The position numbers and the translations under genes are program-made. The notes beneath the pieces were generated by a model, which saw only the letters and a program-made list of their open reading frames with translations, did not search any database and was not told the origin of the DNA. 8,395 nt of DNA, from positions 1-8,395 of the forward strand of contig JASLXN010000056.1 of the NCBI GenBank assembly GCA_030740315.1, in the 5' to 3' direction. Each line of letters begins with the position of its first letter. Position 1 is the first letter of the stretch. This document shows, in pieces, positions 1 to 5,623 of the stretch. Source of the DNA: Dehalococcoidia bacterium (lineage in GTDB: Bacteria > Chloroflexota > Dehalococcoidia > JACVQG01 > JAHKAY01).

Positions 1-779
1 TTGCCCTCGGCCTCTGCCTGGGCCACCGCAGCGATTATGCGGCGGGCGCGGCCTATATCTTCAGGGGAAGGGCTGAACACCCGGTTGGCGACGGGTATAT
101 GGTCGGGGTGGATTAACGCCTTGCCATCGTACCCCAACACTCTGGCACGGCGAGCGCTTTTCTCCAGGCCCTCCAGGTCTTTCACCTTGGGCCACACCAG
201 GTCTATGGCTTTCACCCCAGCCGCCCTGGCTGCCAGCAGGGTTCTGGTACGGGGATATAGGAGCTCCCATTCTTCATCGGTGAGAATGCACCGTGTACTG
301 AGGGAATAGTCCCCACTGCCAAATGAAAGGCCTGTTACCCGATGGCTGGCTAGAGCGATGGACTCAGCATTGATGACTCCCAGGGGGGTCTCTATGAGAA
401 GCAAAAACTCCACCTCCCCCACCGGCAGCCCATTGGCCTTCTCCACCCTGGTAACCAGGTCATCCAGCTCCTGCACCCCCCGGATGCCCTCCGCCTTCGG
501 CACCACTAGGGTGTGTGGACGGGCTGGCACCACCGCCTCCACATCCTCACGCCCATAGGGGGTGGAAAGAGCGTTGATACGCACCAGCCTCTCCTTGCCG
601 CCGAAGTCAGCCGTTCGCAGGGCCTCAGCTACCGCTAGGCGGGCAGCGGGTTTCTGATGGGGGGCCACGGCATCCTCAATGTCCAGAATGACGGCATCGG
701 CCGGGCCGTCCAGGGCTTTCGTTAAAAAACGTGGGTTGTCCCCGGGGAGGAACAGTAAGCTACGGCGCAGAAAGCCCAT
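1..779 (-). CDS. HpcH/HpaI aldolase / CitE-family acyl-CoA lyase, 3' end cut by window edge
   Basis: Translating the minus strand from the ATG at 779 gives about 259 residues with no stop before the window edge, so the C-terminus is missing. The family cleaves or forms C-C bonds of 3-hydroxyacyl-CoA thioesters (malyl-CoA, citramalyl-CoA, citryl-CoA) in a TIM barrel with a divalent metal. Visible hallmarks are FLPGDNPRF near residue 10, DAVILDIEDAV at 28-38, VRINAL with the CoA-binding-type Arg67, IETPLGV with Glu130, and GSGDYS with Asp157. Glu130 and Asp157 correspond to the usual Mg ligands. GYDGKALIHPDHI near residue 220 is the typical C-terminal barrel motif. The start is supported by AAGGAG at 787-792, 7 nt before the ATG. 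The gene diverges from dut across a 125-bp region. The substrate cannot be assigned: citramalyl-, malyl- or beta-methylmalyl-CoA are all possible. Family assignment is firm, exact reaction is not. Confidence 0.9.
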   Translation of the reverse strand, partial: MGFLRRSLLFLPGDNPRFLTKALDGPADAVILDIEDAVAPHQKPAARLAVAEALRTADFGGKERLVRINALSTPYGREDVEAVVPARPHTLVVPKAEGIRGVQELDDLVTRVEKANGLPVGEVEFLLLIETPLGVINAESIALASHRVTGLSFGSGDYSLSTRCILTDEEWELLYPRTRTLLAARAAGVKAIDLVWPKVKDLEGLEKSARRARVLGYDGKALIHPDHIPVANRVFSPSPEDIGRARRIIAAVAQAEAEG

Positions 780-806
780 CTTCACACTCCTTGTTATTCT
801 GGGCCT

Positions 807-835
807 ATTTTAACATGGCCCACCGGTCTCCCCAA
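807..835 (-). promoter_or_regulatory. Predicted promoter of the CitE-family gene (extended -10)
   Basis: On the minus strand, TAAAAT (807-812) is preceded by TGT (813-815), giving an extended -10 of the TGn type. A weak -35, TTGGGG (830-835), lies 17 bp upstream. Transcription would start near 800, leaving a leader of about 20 nt that contains the AAGGAG ribosome site. The spacer and the inner edge of the -35 are covered by the left arm of the inverted repeat at 817-831. Seen by eye only. Confidence 0.5.
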
Positions 836-877
836 CGGGTTACACGGATGGAGAGAAGATAGGAGACCGGTGGGGCC
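817..877. repeat. 13-15 bp inverted repeat, probable operator pair between divergent genes
   Basis: The left arm (817-831) and right arm (862-877) are reverse complements: 13 perfect pairs (819-831 with 862-874), extended to 15 if one bulged base is allowed. The unpaired middle is 30 nt. Each arm contains the self-palindromic hexamer ACCGGT (822-827 and 866-871), and the two centres are 44 bp apart, close to four helical turns. The left arm lies against the -10 of the CitE-family gene. The right arm occupies the place of the dut -35. Neither predicted transcript includes the repeat, so an RNA hairpin or terminator is less likely than a DNA-binding site for a regulator controlling both genes. 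The regulator is unknown. Confidence 0.6.
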
Positions 878-886
878 AGTCCGGGT

Positions 887-892
887 TATAAT
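887..892 (+). promoter_or_regulatory. Predicted -10 box of the dUTPase gene
   Basis: A perfect TATAAT sits 12 nt before the ATG at 905, which puts the transcription start near 899 and gives a leader of about 6 nt. No good -35 is present; the expected place falls inside the right arm of the inverted repeat. There is no Shine-Dalgarno sequence before the ATG, as expected for a nearly leaderless mRNA. Confidence 0.5.
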
Positions 893-904
893 CTACTCGA
901 CAAC

Positions 905-1411
905 ATGGTGCTTACCAGGCAGGAGATAGAAGAAAGGATGGGGACTACCCCACCCCTGATTGAGGGGCTGACGGACCCCGCCGAGCAGCTACAGCCCAAC
1001 GGAGTTGACATAACACTGGGAGAGGTGGCCGTTCTCAGCGGCGCCGGGCAACTGGGAATCAGCAACTCCCAGCGTCGTCTGCCGCAGACCTCGCCACTGG
1101 TGTATGACGCCTTAGGGTTTCTGGAGCTGCCGCCGGGGCTGTATATGGTCATCTATAATGAGGCCGTCCACCTACCCCGGGACATAATGGCGCTGGGCTT
1201 CCCCCGCTCCAGCCTGGTACGCTGTGGGGCCACCCTCCTCACCGCCGTATGGGACGCCGGGTATTCGGGGCGCTCCCAGTCTACACTGGTGGTATACAAC
1301 CCGGCGGGTATCAGGCTGCAGAAGGGGGCCAGGGTACTGCAACTGGTGTTTCTCAGGCTCGGCCGGGAGACCGAAGGCTACCGGGGGGTGTTCCAGGGAG
1401 AGAACCTTTAG
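905..1411 (+). CDS. dut: Archaeal-type dUTPase (dCTP deaminase/dUTPase superfamily)
   Basis: The 168-aa protein belongs to the trimeric dCTP deaminase/dUTPase fold. dUTPase hydrolyses dUTP to dUMP and pyrophosphate in the cytoplasm, keeping uracil out of DNA and supplying the thymidylate precursor. Motifs in order are QPNGVDITLG (30-39), FPRSSLVRCG (99-108), AVWDAGYSG (114-122), LVVYN (128-132), the strand RVLQLVF (143-149), and a C-terminal YRGVFQG that resembles the end of archaeal dUTPases. Bacterial dCTP deaminases have a catalytic Glu where this protein has Val129 (LEFYN versus LVVYN), so deamination is unlikely. The start is the first ATG: it fits the family N-terminus and the TATAAT at 887-892. 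An alternative is Met12 (938), which has AGGAG 12 nt upstream. The stop TAG overlaps the convergent PAC2 gene by 4 nt. Annotation pipelines may call it dCTP deaminase. Confidence 0.82.
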   Translation: MVLTRQEIEERMGTTPPLIEGLTDPAEQLQPNGVDITLGEVAVLSGAGQLGISNSQRRLPQTSPLVYDALGFLELPPGLYMVIYNEAVHLPRDIMALGFPRSSLVRCGATLLTAVWDAGYSGRSQSTLVVYNPAGIRLQKGARVLQLVFLRLGRETEGYRGVFQGENL

Positions 1412-2304
1412 TCCTCAGAGACATCCTCCCGCCCCCGCTGCTCCCTGCGCAAGAATGCCTCAACATCGCGGACAATGCGCTCCTCGCCCATACCGGACAG
1501 GCGGTTCTGGCCCGCTTTTTGCTCCTCATACTCCTTTTCAAACTGCTCCACATAGCTACGCAACTCATCGTTCTGCTCCAGCAGCCTAGAGAGGGCATCG
1601 TCCATGTGGTCGCTGGCCTGCTTCAAATCGCTCAGGTCCAGGGATAGTCCCAGCAGAGCGGTCAGACGATCCAGCACGGCACGGCACACCTTGGGATTCT
1701 TCACCGCCTGGACATATGCAGGGGCGTGGCCCCATATGCTGGCCATCTCCAGCCGCCGCCTGCGGCACGCCATCAGCAGAAAGCTGTAGAAGCTGCTGGG
1801 GCCCTGATAGTTGGTCCACCCTAGCCCCGATGGTGTCAGCTCTTGCTTGAGCCGGATATAGTTGACCACGGCGGAAACGGGCGGCTCTTTGGTGTGGGGC
1901 ACGCGGTCATAGACCCCCCCCAGTGCATATACGCGTCGCACACTCCACTGCCGCGCCATCCCCAGTACAATTCTGGTAAAGCGTTCCCAGCGTAGCTGAG
2001 GTTCAAAACCCAGGAGCAGGATGAGGTCGTGCTCCTGGGCAGGATTTTTCCAGAAAAAAAGCTCATTGCTGGCCATCTTGAGACGGCGCACCACCCCGTC
2101 TTCAACATCTATCAGGGGTCGTACGGTGGTGAAATCATAGAACTCCTCCGGTGCAATTTCGCCGAACTTTTTGGCGCTCAGGCGGTCCTTCAAATACTTT
2201 ACCACGGAGGTGCCCACCTCACCGGCGTTGCCCCAGCCCCCGAACCCTATGACTAGGTACGGGTCTTTCAGTTCAGGCCTGTTACGAAGAATAAACTCAC
2301 CCAT
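1408..2304 (-). CDS. PAC2 family protein (proteasome-assembly-chaperone-like), coiled-coil C-terminus
   Basis: The protein has 298 aa from the ATG at 2304; an in-frame ATG at 2328 would add 8. PAC2 domains are named after eukaryotic proteasome assembly chaperone 2 and are common in archaea and some bacteria, where their role is mostly unknown. Family hallmarks are VIGFGGWGNAGEVG near the N-terminus, LLLGFEPQLRWERF, ALGGVYDRVPHTKE, and SIWGHAPAYVQAVKNPKVC with the LLGLSLDLSDL that closes the domain near residue 225. The last 70 residues are charged and heptad-like, probably a coiled coil. I prefer the start at 2304 because a good extended -10 promoter would begin transcription near 2312, downstream of the 2328 ATG. 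It lies on the same strand as the zinc-ribbon gene, 83 nt away. It converges on dut with a 4-nt overlap. No proteasome genes are in the window, so no proteasome role can be claimed. Confidence 0.87.
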   Translation of the reverse strand: MGEFILRNRPELKDPYLVIGFGGWGNAGEVGTSVVKYLKDRLSAKKFGEIAPEEFYDFTTVRPLIDVEDGVVRRLKMASNELFFWKNPAQEHDLILLLGFEPQLRWERFTRIVLGMARQWSVRRVYALGGVYDRVPHTKEPPVSAVVNYIRLKQELTPSGLGWTNYQGPSSFYSFLLMACRRRRLEMASIWGHAPAYVQAVKNPKVCRAVLDRLTALLGLSLDLSDLKQASDHMDDALSRLLEQNDELRSYVEQFEKEYEEQKAGQNRLSGMGEERIVRDVEAFLRREQRGREDVSED

Positions 2305-2318
2305 ATCTCTGCCCCCGA

Positions 2319-2347
2319 AACATAGCATACATAATAATACTGGTCAA
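2319..2347 (-). promoter_or_regulatory. Predicted promoter of the PAC2-family gene
   Basis: On the minus strand, TTGACC (2342-2347) lies 17 bp upstream of TATGTT (2319-2324), which is preceded by TGC, giving an extended -10. Transcription would start near 2312, 8 nt before the ATG at 2304. This argues for that start and for a very short leader without a Shine-Dalgarno site. It also suggests the PAC2 gene can be expressed apart from the dehydratase genes upstream. Confidence 0.5.
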
Positions 2348-2387
2348 AACACAAGGAAGTTAACTGGCACGGAAACTGGCGGAGGGC

Positions 2388-2639
2388 TTAGGAGTTGATG
2401 CGGGGTAACAAGAAGATTACATAGAACACCATGAGGAGGGCCATGAAGCCTACGATAAATAGGGATGTGCGCCTCCGGCGTCGGTTCTGGTCGCCCAGGG
2501 CCTCAGTACAGGCGGTGGAACACAACGCCTCGCCTGCCCCTACCGAGCGCCCACAGACCACGCAGTGGCCGTGCGGCGGCACCGGCCCGGGCTTCTCCGA
2601 GGCCGTGACGCGTCCCTCTTTTGGCCTAGCCTTAGGCAC
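2388..2639 (-). CDS. Small zinc-ribbon protein with one C-terminal membrane helix
   Basis: The protein has 83 aa from the GTG at 2639; an upstream in-frame GTG at 2660 would give 90. I chose 2639 because AGGAG (2649-2653) lies 9 nt before it, while 2660 has no clear ribosome site. The layout is a basic, proline-rich N-terminus, then a four-cysteine zinc finger (Cys26 and Cys29 as CVVC, Cys40 and Cys44 as CSTAC), then an RRRRR stretch, then one hydrophobic helix of about 20 residues (SLFIVGFMALLMVFYVIFLL) and a short tail. The arginines before the helix predict a cytoplasmic zinc finger with the C-terminus outside or in the membrane. It resembles the uncharacterised zinc-ribbon and membrane-helix families of archaea and Chloroflexota (DUF2116-like, from memory). 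It starts 40 nt after the larger dehydratase subunit, probably in the same transcript. Function unknown. Confidence 0.8.
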   Translation of the reverse strand: MPKARPKEGRVTASEKPGPVPPHGHCVVCGRSVGAGEALCSTACTEALGDQNRRRRRTSLFIVGFMALLMVFYVIFLLPRINS

Positions 2640-2679
2640 AGGCGCTATCTCCTGCCGCACTCAGCCTGTTACCAGTCAC

Positions 2680-4011
2680 CTACACCTCTGACTGTAGCAG
2701 TGGCCGGCCCTCCTCCAGTGCCTCTAAGCCAAGGTTCTCCATAAAGGCGTCTATGCGAGAAATTATCTCTCCCTGGTCCAACTCCGATGGATTGGCGCAG
2801 GCGCCTTGATATGACATAACCGGAATACCAGCATCTTTGAGTGCCACTATAGATTCCATGGCACCGCAAGTGTTACCCAGGCAGCCCCGATCCAAGGCAA
2901 ATACGGCACCGTCCAGCTTGAAGTGCCGGGACATTGCCACCCTATTGTCAATGCGGGCGCTCAGTTTGGGACGCGGGTTGTAAGCGGTGAAGACCACAGC
3001 CATTGAGTGAAGGATATCATCCCGTGTCTTGAGGGGTAGGCCTAGGCCCTCGGGCATGGGGCATATATCCCAGGAACCATCTTCATTGATGTTGAAGTTG
3101 CCGAACTCGGTGGTATATAGCCAAGAGCCTATGCACACCGCACCGTACCGGTTGAAGTAGCGCAGCACATTGCTGGGATACCACGGCACAGGTCCTTCGT
3201 GGAACAGCCGACACCTCTCCGTAGCCAGGGCGGCGATGCCCTCCCTCGCCCTGACCGCTACCTCATCGGCCGCCTCTTTGTAGAACTCCATCACCTCGGG
3301 CAAGTGCATTGCGCCCCGCCACATCAGGGTGGCGAAGGAGGCCATCGTCTTCTGGTCTATTGGGGCAGGGATCGCCGACTGGTGCTCCATGATACGGCTG
3401 AAGTAGATGCGGGAGCGCCATTCGTTGATCCAGCCCTCCGCGAGCAGTTCGTCGTCGTACTCCCGCCCAGTGGTCTTCTGGAGCCACTCCACCGCCTCAT
3501 GCAACTGGGACTCCAGATAGTCCACATCGGCCTGGCGGGGTTCTTCCTGCCACGGCAGCTCTACCACATAGCTGGGGAGCTGGGAGTAGTACTCTTGATA
3601 GAGTTGCTGGGCCTTCATCTGGCCCTGGCAGGCCAGGGATTCAAAGTGAATATCGGGCTTTAGAACCTCGCCGGTTCGCTTGTTCATGCCAAAGCGGTCC
3701 AGTATCATGGATCCCAGTGCTATACGCAGCGTGGCGCAGCAGTCGTTCCCATAACCCTGGGTGGTAGCCAGCTCGTTCATCTTGGTGAGCAGGCGCAAGT
3801 CCTGCATGTCTGGGCCTATAGGCATGGGAGAAAGTAGCTGGAACCCCCCTAGGCCACAGAGGAGCGAAGGCAGAGGCCCCGGCCCCCCCAAGACCACCAT
3901 ATCTCCCCTCTCCCGGGCGGAGTATGTATCCTTTACCAGCCTTCGGCGTAAATCTTCAAGCTTGCCCCAGCACTCAATGGGTTTCGTAGGATACTTCTGT
4001 TGCACCGCCAT
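2680..4011 (-). CDS. 2-hydroxyacyl-CoA dehydratase family protein, BcrB-like large subunit
   Basis: This 443-aa protein is the larger of a pair of HGD-D family [4Fe-4S] subunits (Pfam PF06050 type). In this family two related subunits receive a low-potential electron from an ATP-driven activator. They then either remove water from 2-hydroxyacyl-CoA or reduce the ring of benzoyl-CoA. Likely cluster cysteines are Cys91/Cys92 (GNDCCATLR), Cys128 (LACQGQ) and Cys377 (RGCLGNTCG). The stretch from HEGPVPWYPSN to GAVCIGSWLYT and the C-terminal pattern after Cys377 align by eye with Thauera BcrB, and the length fits BcrB (about 440 aa). The start is well supported: AGGAGG at 4020-4025, 8 nt before the ATG, overlapping the stop codon of the upstream subunit. 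This points to coupled translation at equal amounts. The true substrate (benzoyl-CoA-like or 2-hydroxyacyl-CoA) cannot be decided here. Confidence 0.88.
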   Translation of the reverse strand: MAVQQKYPTKPIECWGKLEDLRRRLVKDTYSARERGDMVVLGGPGPLPSLLCGLGGFQLLSPMPIGPDMQDLRLLTKMNELATTQGYGNDCCATLRIALGSMILDRFGMNKRTGEVLKPDIHFESLACQGQMKAQQLYQEYYSQLPSYVVELPWQEEPRQADVDYLESQLHEAVEWLQKTTGREYDDELLAEGWINEWRSRIYFSRIMEHQSAIPAPIDQKTMASFATLMWRGAMHLPEVMEFYKEAADEVAVRAREGIAALATERCRLFHEGPVPWYPSNVLRYFNRYGAVCIGSWLYTTEFGNFNINEDGSWDICPMPEGLGLPLKTRDDILHSMAVVFTAYNPRPKLSARIDNRVAMSRHFKLDGAVFALDRGCLGNTCGAMESIVALKDAGIPVMSYQGACANPSELDQGEIISRIDAFMENLGLEALEEGRPLLQSEV

Positions 4012-4023
4012 ATTGCATTCCTC

Positions 4024-5151
4024 CTATGCTATTTCCTGTTGTACCAACTCCAGGTGTGCTTCCACCCTGGTGCGTAGCTGGCCCAGCGGTATGGTGATGT
4101 CCTGCTCCAGGTCAATGGAGGGTATACCGTTCTCCTCCAGCATGCGTTTCACAGCAGGCATATCGTATTCGTGTGGGTCGCAGAACTGCTGGCGAATCAG
4201 TATGGCCCCCTGCACACCGAAGTCCTTGGCCATCTCAAGCAGATACCGGGGTCGTAGACGGACACCGTGCAGGTCTTTCATAGGGCATGGAGGCCGCTCT
4301 AGGTAGCGTCGGGCCATTGCGACGAAGAGGTCGTTGTCATCGGGGGTTGTGTTCCAGAAGTACCGGCTCCCGAAACACAGGTCATCCGCTACTACGGTTG
4401 TCCCTAGGCCCTCAATCACACTTATCACATCTACGCTATCAGTGTGACCAGCAACCATCAGCCTCACTCCGGTCTCTCGCTTCGGAGAGTGTGCCTCCAG
4501 ATCCTTCAGGAGCTCCTCAACCAGTTGGCTGTGCTCCTGTTTGTCCATGATCTGGCTCGCTATTACCATATTCATGCACTGGGCACCGGTTATGGGGGGG
4601 TTGTCCAGCCTGCGCAACTCATAGACCCGGCGCATCAGGCTGCGGTTGCGGTCGTATACCTTCATTGCCTGCTCCACCTGGGGGCTGGAGATGCTGAGGC
4701 CCAAGTCCGTCTCCACGCGCTCTTTAAGCACTTCAATCTCAGATAACATGCTCCGCTGTGCGCCACGGCTCTTGATTAGCTGGGGCATTGATACATAGTA
4801 AAAATACTCAGCGGGGATGTGCCGTTTCCAGCTATCGAAGGTCTGGTAGCTGTGCACACAGCAGTGAGCAGTGGATACCCCATCTAGGTAGTCGTACCGG
4901 CCCTGCAAGCCCTGTGCTAAGCAGTCCCGGCAGTAGGAGCAGAACATGCCGAAGACATAGGGGGATGTCACCGATTCCGGCTCGTGGCTGCCGATGATCC
5001 GTACCGGCAACATGCCTGCGGCGTAGAATATCTCCTCGGGTACATAGGTGCACAGATAGCCGACTACCTTACCCCCCGTGCGTTTCTTCCACTCCTGGGC
5101 GTATTGATGACGGTCAGCCACTGCCTGCTGAAACTTATCAGCTGCGGACAT
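4024..5151 (-). CDS. 2-hydroxyacyl-CoA dehydratase family protein, BcrC-like small subunit
   Basis: This 375-aa protein is the partner of the 443-aa subunit and first gene of the operon. The N-terminal signature GYLCTYVPEEIFYAAGMLPVRI (31-52) is typical of the family. Candidate cluster cysteines are in FCSYCRDCL (Cys71, 74, 77), STAHCCVHS (Cys97/98) and QQFCDPHEYD (Cys324). Also visible are ADDLCFGSRYFW (255-266) and RPPCPMKDLHG (286-296), which I recall as typical of BcrC/BzdN-like proteins, and IPLGQLRTRVEAH near the C-terminus. Length matches BcrC, and the order small then large subunit is that of bcrC-bcrB in Thauera. The ATPase activator (bcrA/bcrD or hgdC type) and ferredoxin are absent from the window and must be elsewhere if the enzyme works. 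The start has AAGGAG at 5156-5161 with a short 4-nt spacer. Role inferred: anaerobic, ATP-dependent acyl-CoA metabolism in the cytoplasm. Confidence 0.88.
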   Translation of the reverse strand: MSAADKFQQAVADRHQYAQEWKKRTGGKVVGYLCTYVPEEIFYAAGMLPVRIIGSHEPESVTSPYVFGMFCSYCRDCLAQGLQGRYDYLDGVSTAHCCVHSYQTFDSWKRHIPAEYFYYVSMPQLIKSRGAQRSMLSEIEVLKERVETDLGLSISSPQVEQAMKVYDRNRSLMRRVYELRRLDNPPITGAQCMNMVIASQIMDKQEHSQLVEELLKDLEAHSPKRETGVRLMVAGHTDSVDVISVIEGLGTTVVADDLCFGSRYFWNTTPDDNDLFVAMARRYLERPPCPMKDLHGVRLRPRYLLEMAKDFGVQGAILIRQQFCDPHEYDMPAVKRMLEENGIPSIDLEQDITIPLGQLRTRVEAHLELVQQEIA

Positions 5152-5176
5152 AAAACTCCTTCCGGATTATGCGCTC

Positions 5177-5204
5177 ATTTTATCATATCTACTTTTCCCA
5201 GCAA
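5177..5204 (-). promoter_or_regulatory. Predicted promoter of the dehydratase operon (extended -10)
   Basis: On the minus strand, TAAAAT (5177-5182) is preceded by TGA (5183-5185), an extended -10. A partial -35, TTGCTG (5199-5204), lies 16 bp upstream. Transcription would begin near 5170, giving a leader of about 18 nt that carries the AAGGAG ribosome site. It diverges from the tRNA promoter about 60 bp away. Confidence 0.5.
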
Positions 5205-5260
5205 AGCAGCCAAGAATGTCCCAGAGCCTAAACATATCCTTCCCAGCATTGAAAAAGGTA

Positions 5261-5269
5261 TGATACAAT
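5261..5269 (+). promoter_or_regulatory. Predicted extended -10 promoter of the tRNA-Ser pair
   Basis: TG (5261-5262), one base, then TACAAT (5264-5269) forms an extended -10 without a recognisable -35. Transcription would start near 5275-5276, only two or three bases before the mature tRNA 5' end at 5278. The overlapping TATGAT (5259-5264) is an alternative that would give a leader of about 7 nt. Confidence 0.45.
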
Positions 5270-5277
5270 CCCTTAAA

Positions 5278-5364
5278 GGAGAGGTGTCCGAGCGGTTTAT
5301 GGAGCCGGTCTCGAAAACCGGTGCCCGTTTATGCGGGTCGAGGGTTCGAATCCCTCCCTCTCCG
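5278..5364 (+). tRNA. tRNA-Ser (anticodon CGA)
   Basis: This is an 87-nt class II tRNA. The acceptor stem GGAGAGG (5278-5284) pairs with CCTCTCC (5357-5363), with discriminator G5364. The anticodon stem is CCGGT (5305-5309) with ACCGG (5317-5321), enclosing a seven-base loop with anticodon CGA at 5312-5314, reading UCG. The long variable arm has a CCCG/CGGG stem, as expected for serine. The T arm is GAGGG-TTCGAAT-CCCTC (5340-5356). The 3' CCA is not encoded: TGG follows. One base separates it from the next tRNA. Confidence 0.95.
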
Positions 5365-5365
5365 T

Positions 5366-5453
5366 GGAGAGGTGCTGGAGCGGTCTATCAGGCGCGCCTG
5401 GAGAGCGCGTAGGGCGAAAGCCCTCGAGGGTTCGAATCCCTCCCTCTCCGCCA
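5366..5453 (+). tRNA. tRNA-Ser (anticodon GGA), CCA encoded
   Basis: This is an 85-nt class II tRNA body (5366-5450) followed directly by CCA (5451-5453). The acceptor stem GGAGAGG (5366-5372) pairs with CCTCTCC (5443-5449), with discriminator G5450. The anticodon stem is CGCGC (5393-5397) with GCGCG (5405-5409), and the loop carries GGA at 5400-5402, reading UCC and UCU. The variable arm is GGGC-GAAA-GCCC. Its last 27 bases are identical to those of the preceding tRNA-Ser. The one-base gap suggests a single precursor, with the upstream tRNA needing tRNA nucleotidyltransferase for its CCA. Confidence 0.95.
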
Positions 5454-5476
5454 TAACTCATAATGTATAACTAGTA

Positions 5477-5623
5477 ATGAACCAGATAAAGCACTGGATT
5501 CCCTTTCAATGCATTCCCGGCCTGGGAAGTGTGCGGCTATCTATGCTGGCCCGCCAGGTGGGCCCGATGAGCTATGTCGTCGCCCGCGAGGCTCGGGAAG
5601 ATTATAATGTTGGGGTGCGTTAA
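5477..5623 (+). pseudogene. dprA: Probable dprA remnant: 48-codon ORF with an in-frame internal deletion
   Basis: The ATG at 5477 opens a 48-codon frame ending in TAA at 5621-5623, directly against the topA ATG. Residues 1-24 (HWIPFQCIPGLGSVRLSML) resemble the N-terminal helix-hairpin-helix start of DprA. DprA is the RecA loader for incoming single-stranded DNA in natural transformation, and dprA usually precedes topA. The rest (ARQVGPMSYVVAREAREDYN) looks like the end of the C-terminal winged-helix domain. If so, about 300 codons including the whole Rossmann domain are gone and the reading frame is kept. Alternatively all 48 codons are N-terminal and the gene is simply truncated. Such a peptide cannot bind and load DNA as DprA does. 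No Shine-Dalgarno precedes the ATG; TATAAC at 5466-5471 could be a -10. A short inverted repeat (5548-5552 with 5560-5564) sits near the presumed junction. Confidence 0.6.
5603..5608 (+). promoter_or_regulatory. Predicted -10 box before topA
   Basis: A perfect TATAAT lies inside the end of the dprA remnant, 15 nt before the topA ATG. Transcription would start near 5615, giving a leader of about 9 nt. No -35 is recognisable. The only ribosome-site-like sequence is a weak GGGGTG. It could serve topA independently of the tRNA transcript, or be coincidental. Confidence 0.35.

Noticed and set aside
817..877. Rho-independent terminator
   Set aside because: The stem is long but has a 30-nt loop and no U-tract, and it lies upstream of both divergent genes rather than after one.
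905..1411. Functional dCTP deaminase
   Set aside because: The fold fits, but the catalytic glutamate position holds Val129 and the overall motif style is that of archaeal dUTPases.
1249..1647. 132-aa open frame on the plus strand
   Set aside because: It is a shifted frame across the end of dut and antisense to the PAC2 gene, with no motif of its own.
3199..3663. 154-aa open frame on the plus strand
   Set aside because: It lies antisense inside the larger dehydratase subunit, which has clear family motifs and a strong ribosome site; the plus-strand translation shows no recognisable domain.
4984..5412. 142-aa open frame on the plus strand
   Set aside because: It runs antisense through the start of the small dehydratase subunit, then through both divergent promoters and into the tRNA-Ser genes, so it is not a credible protein gene.
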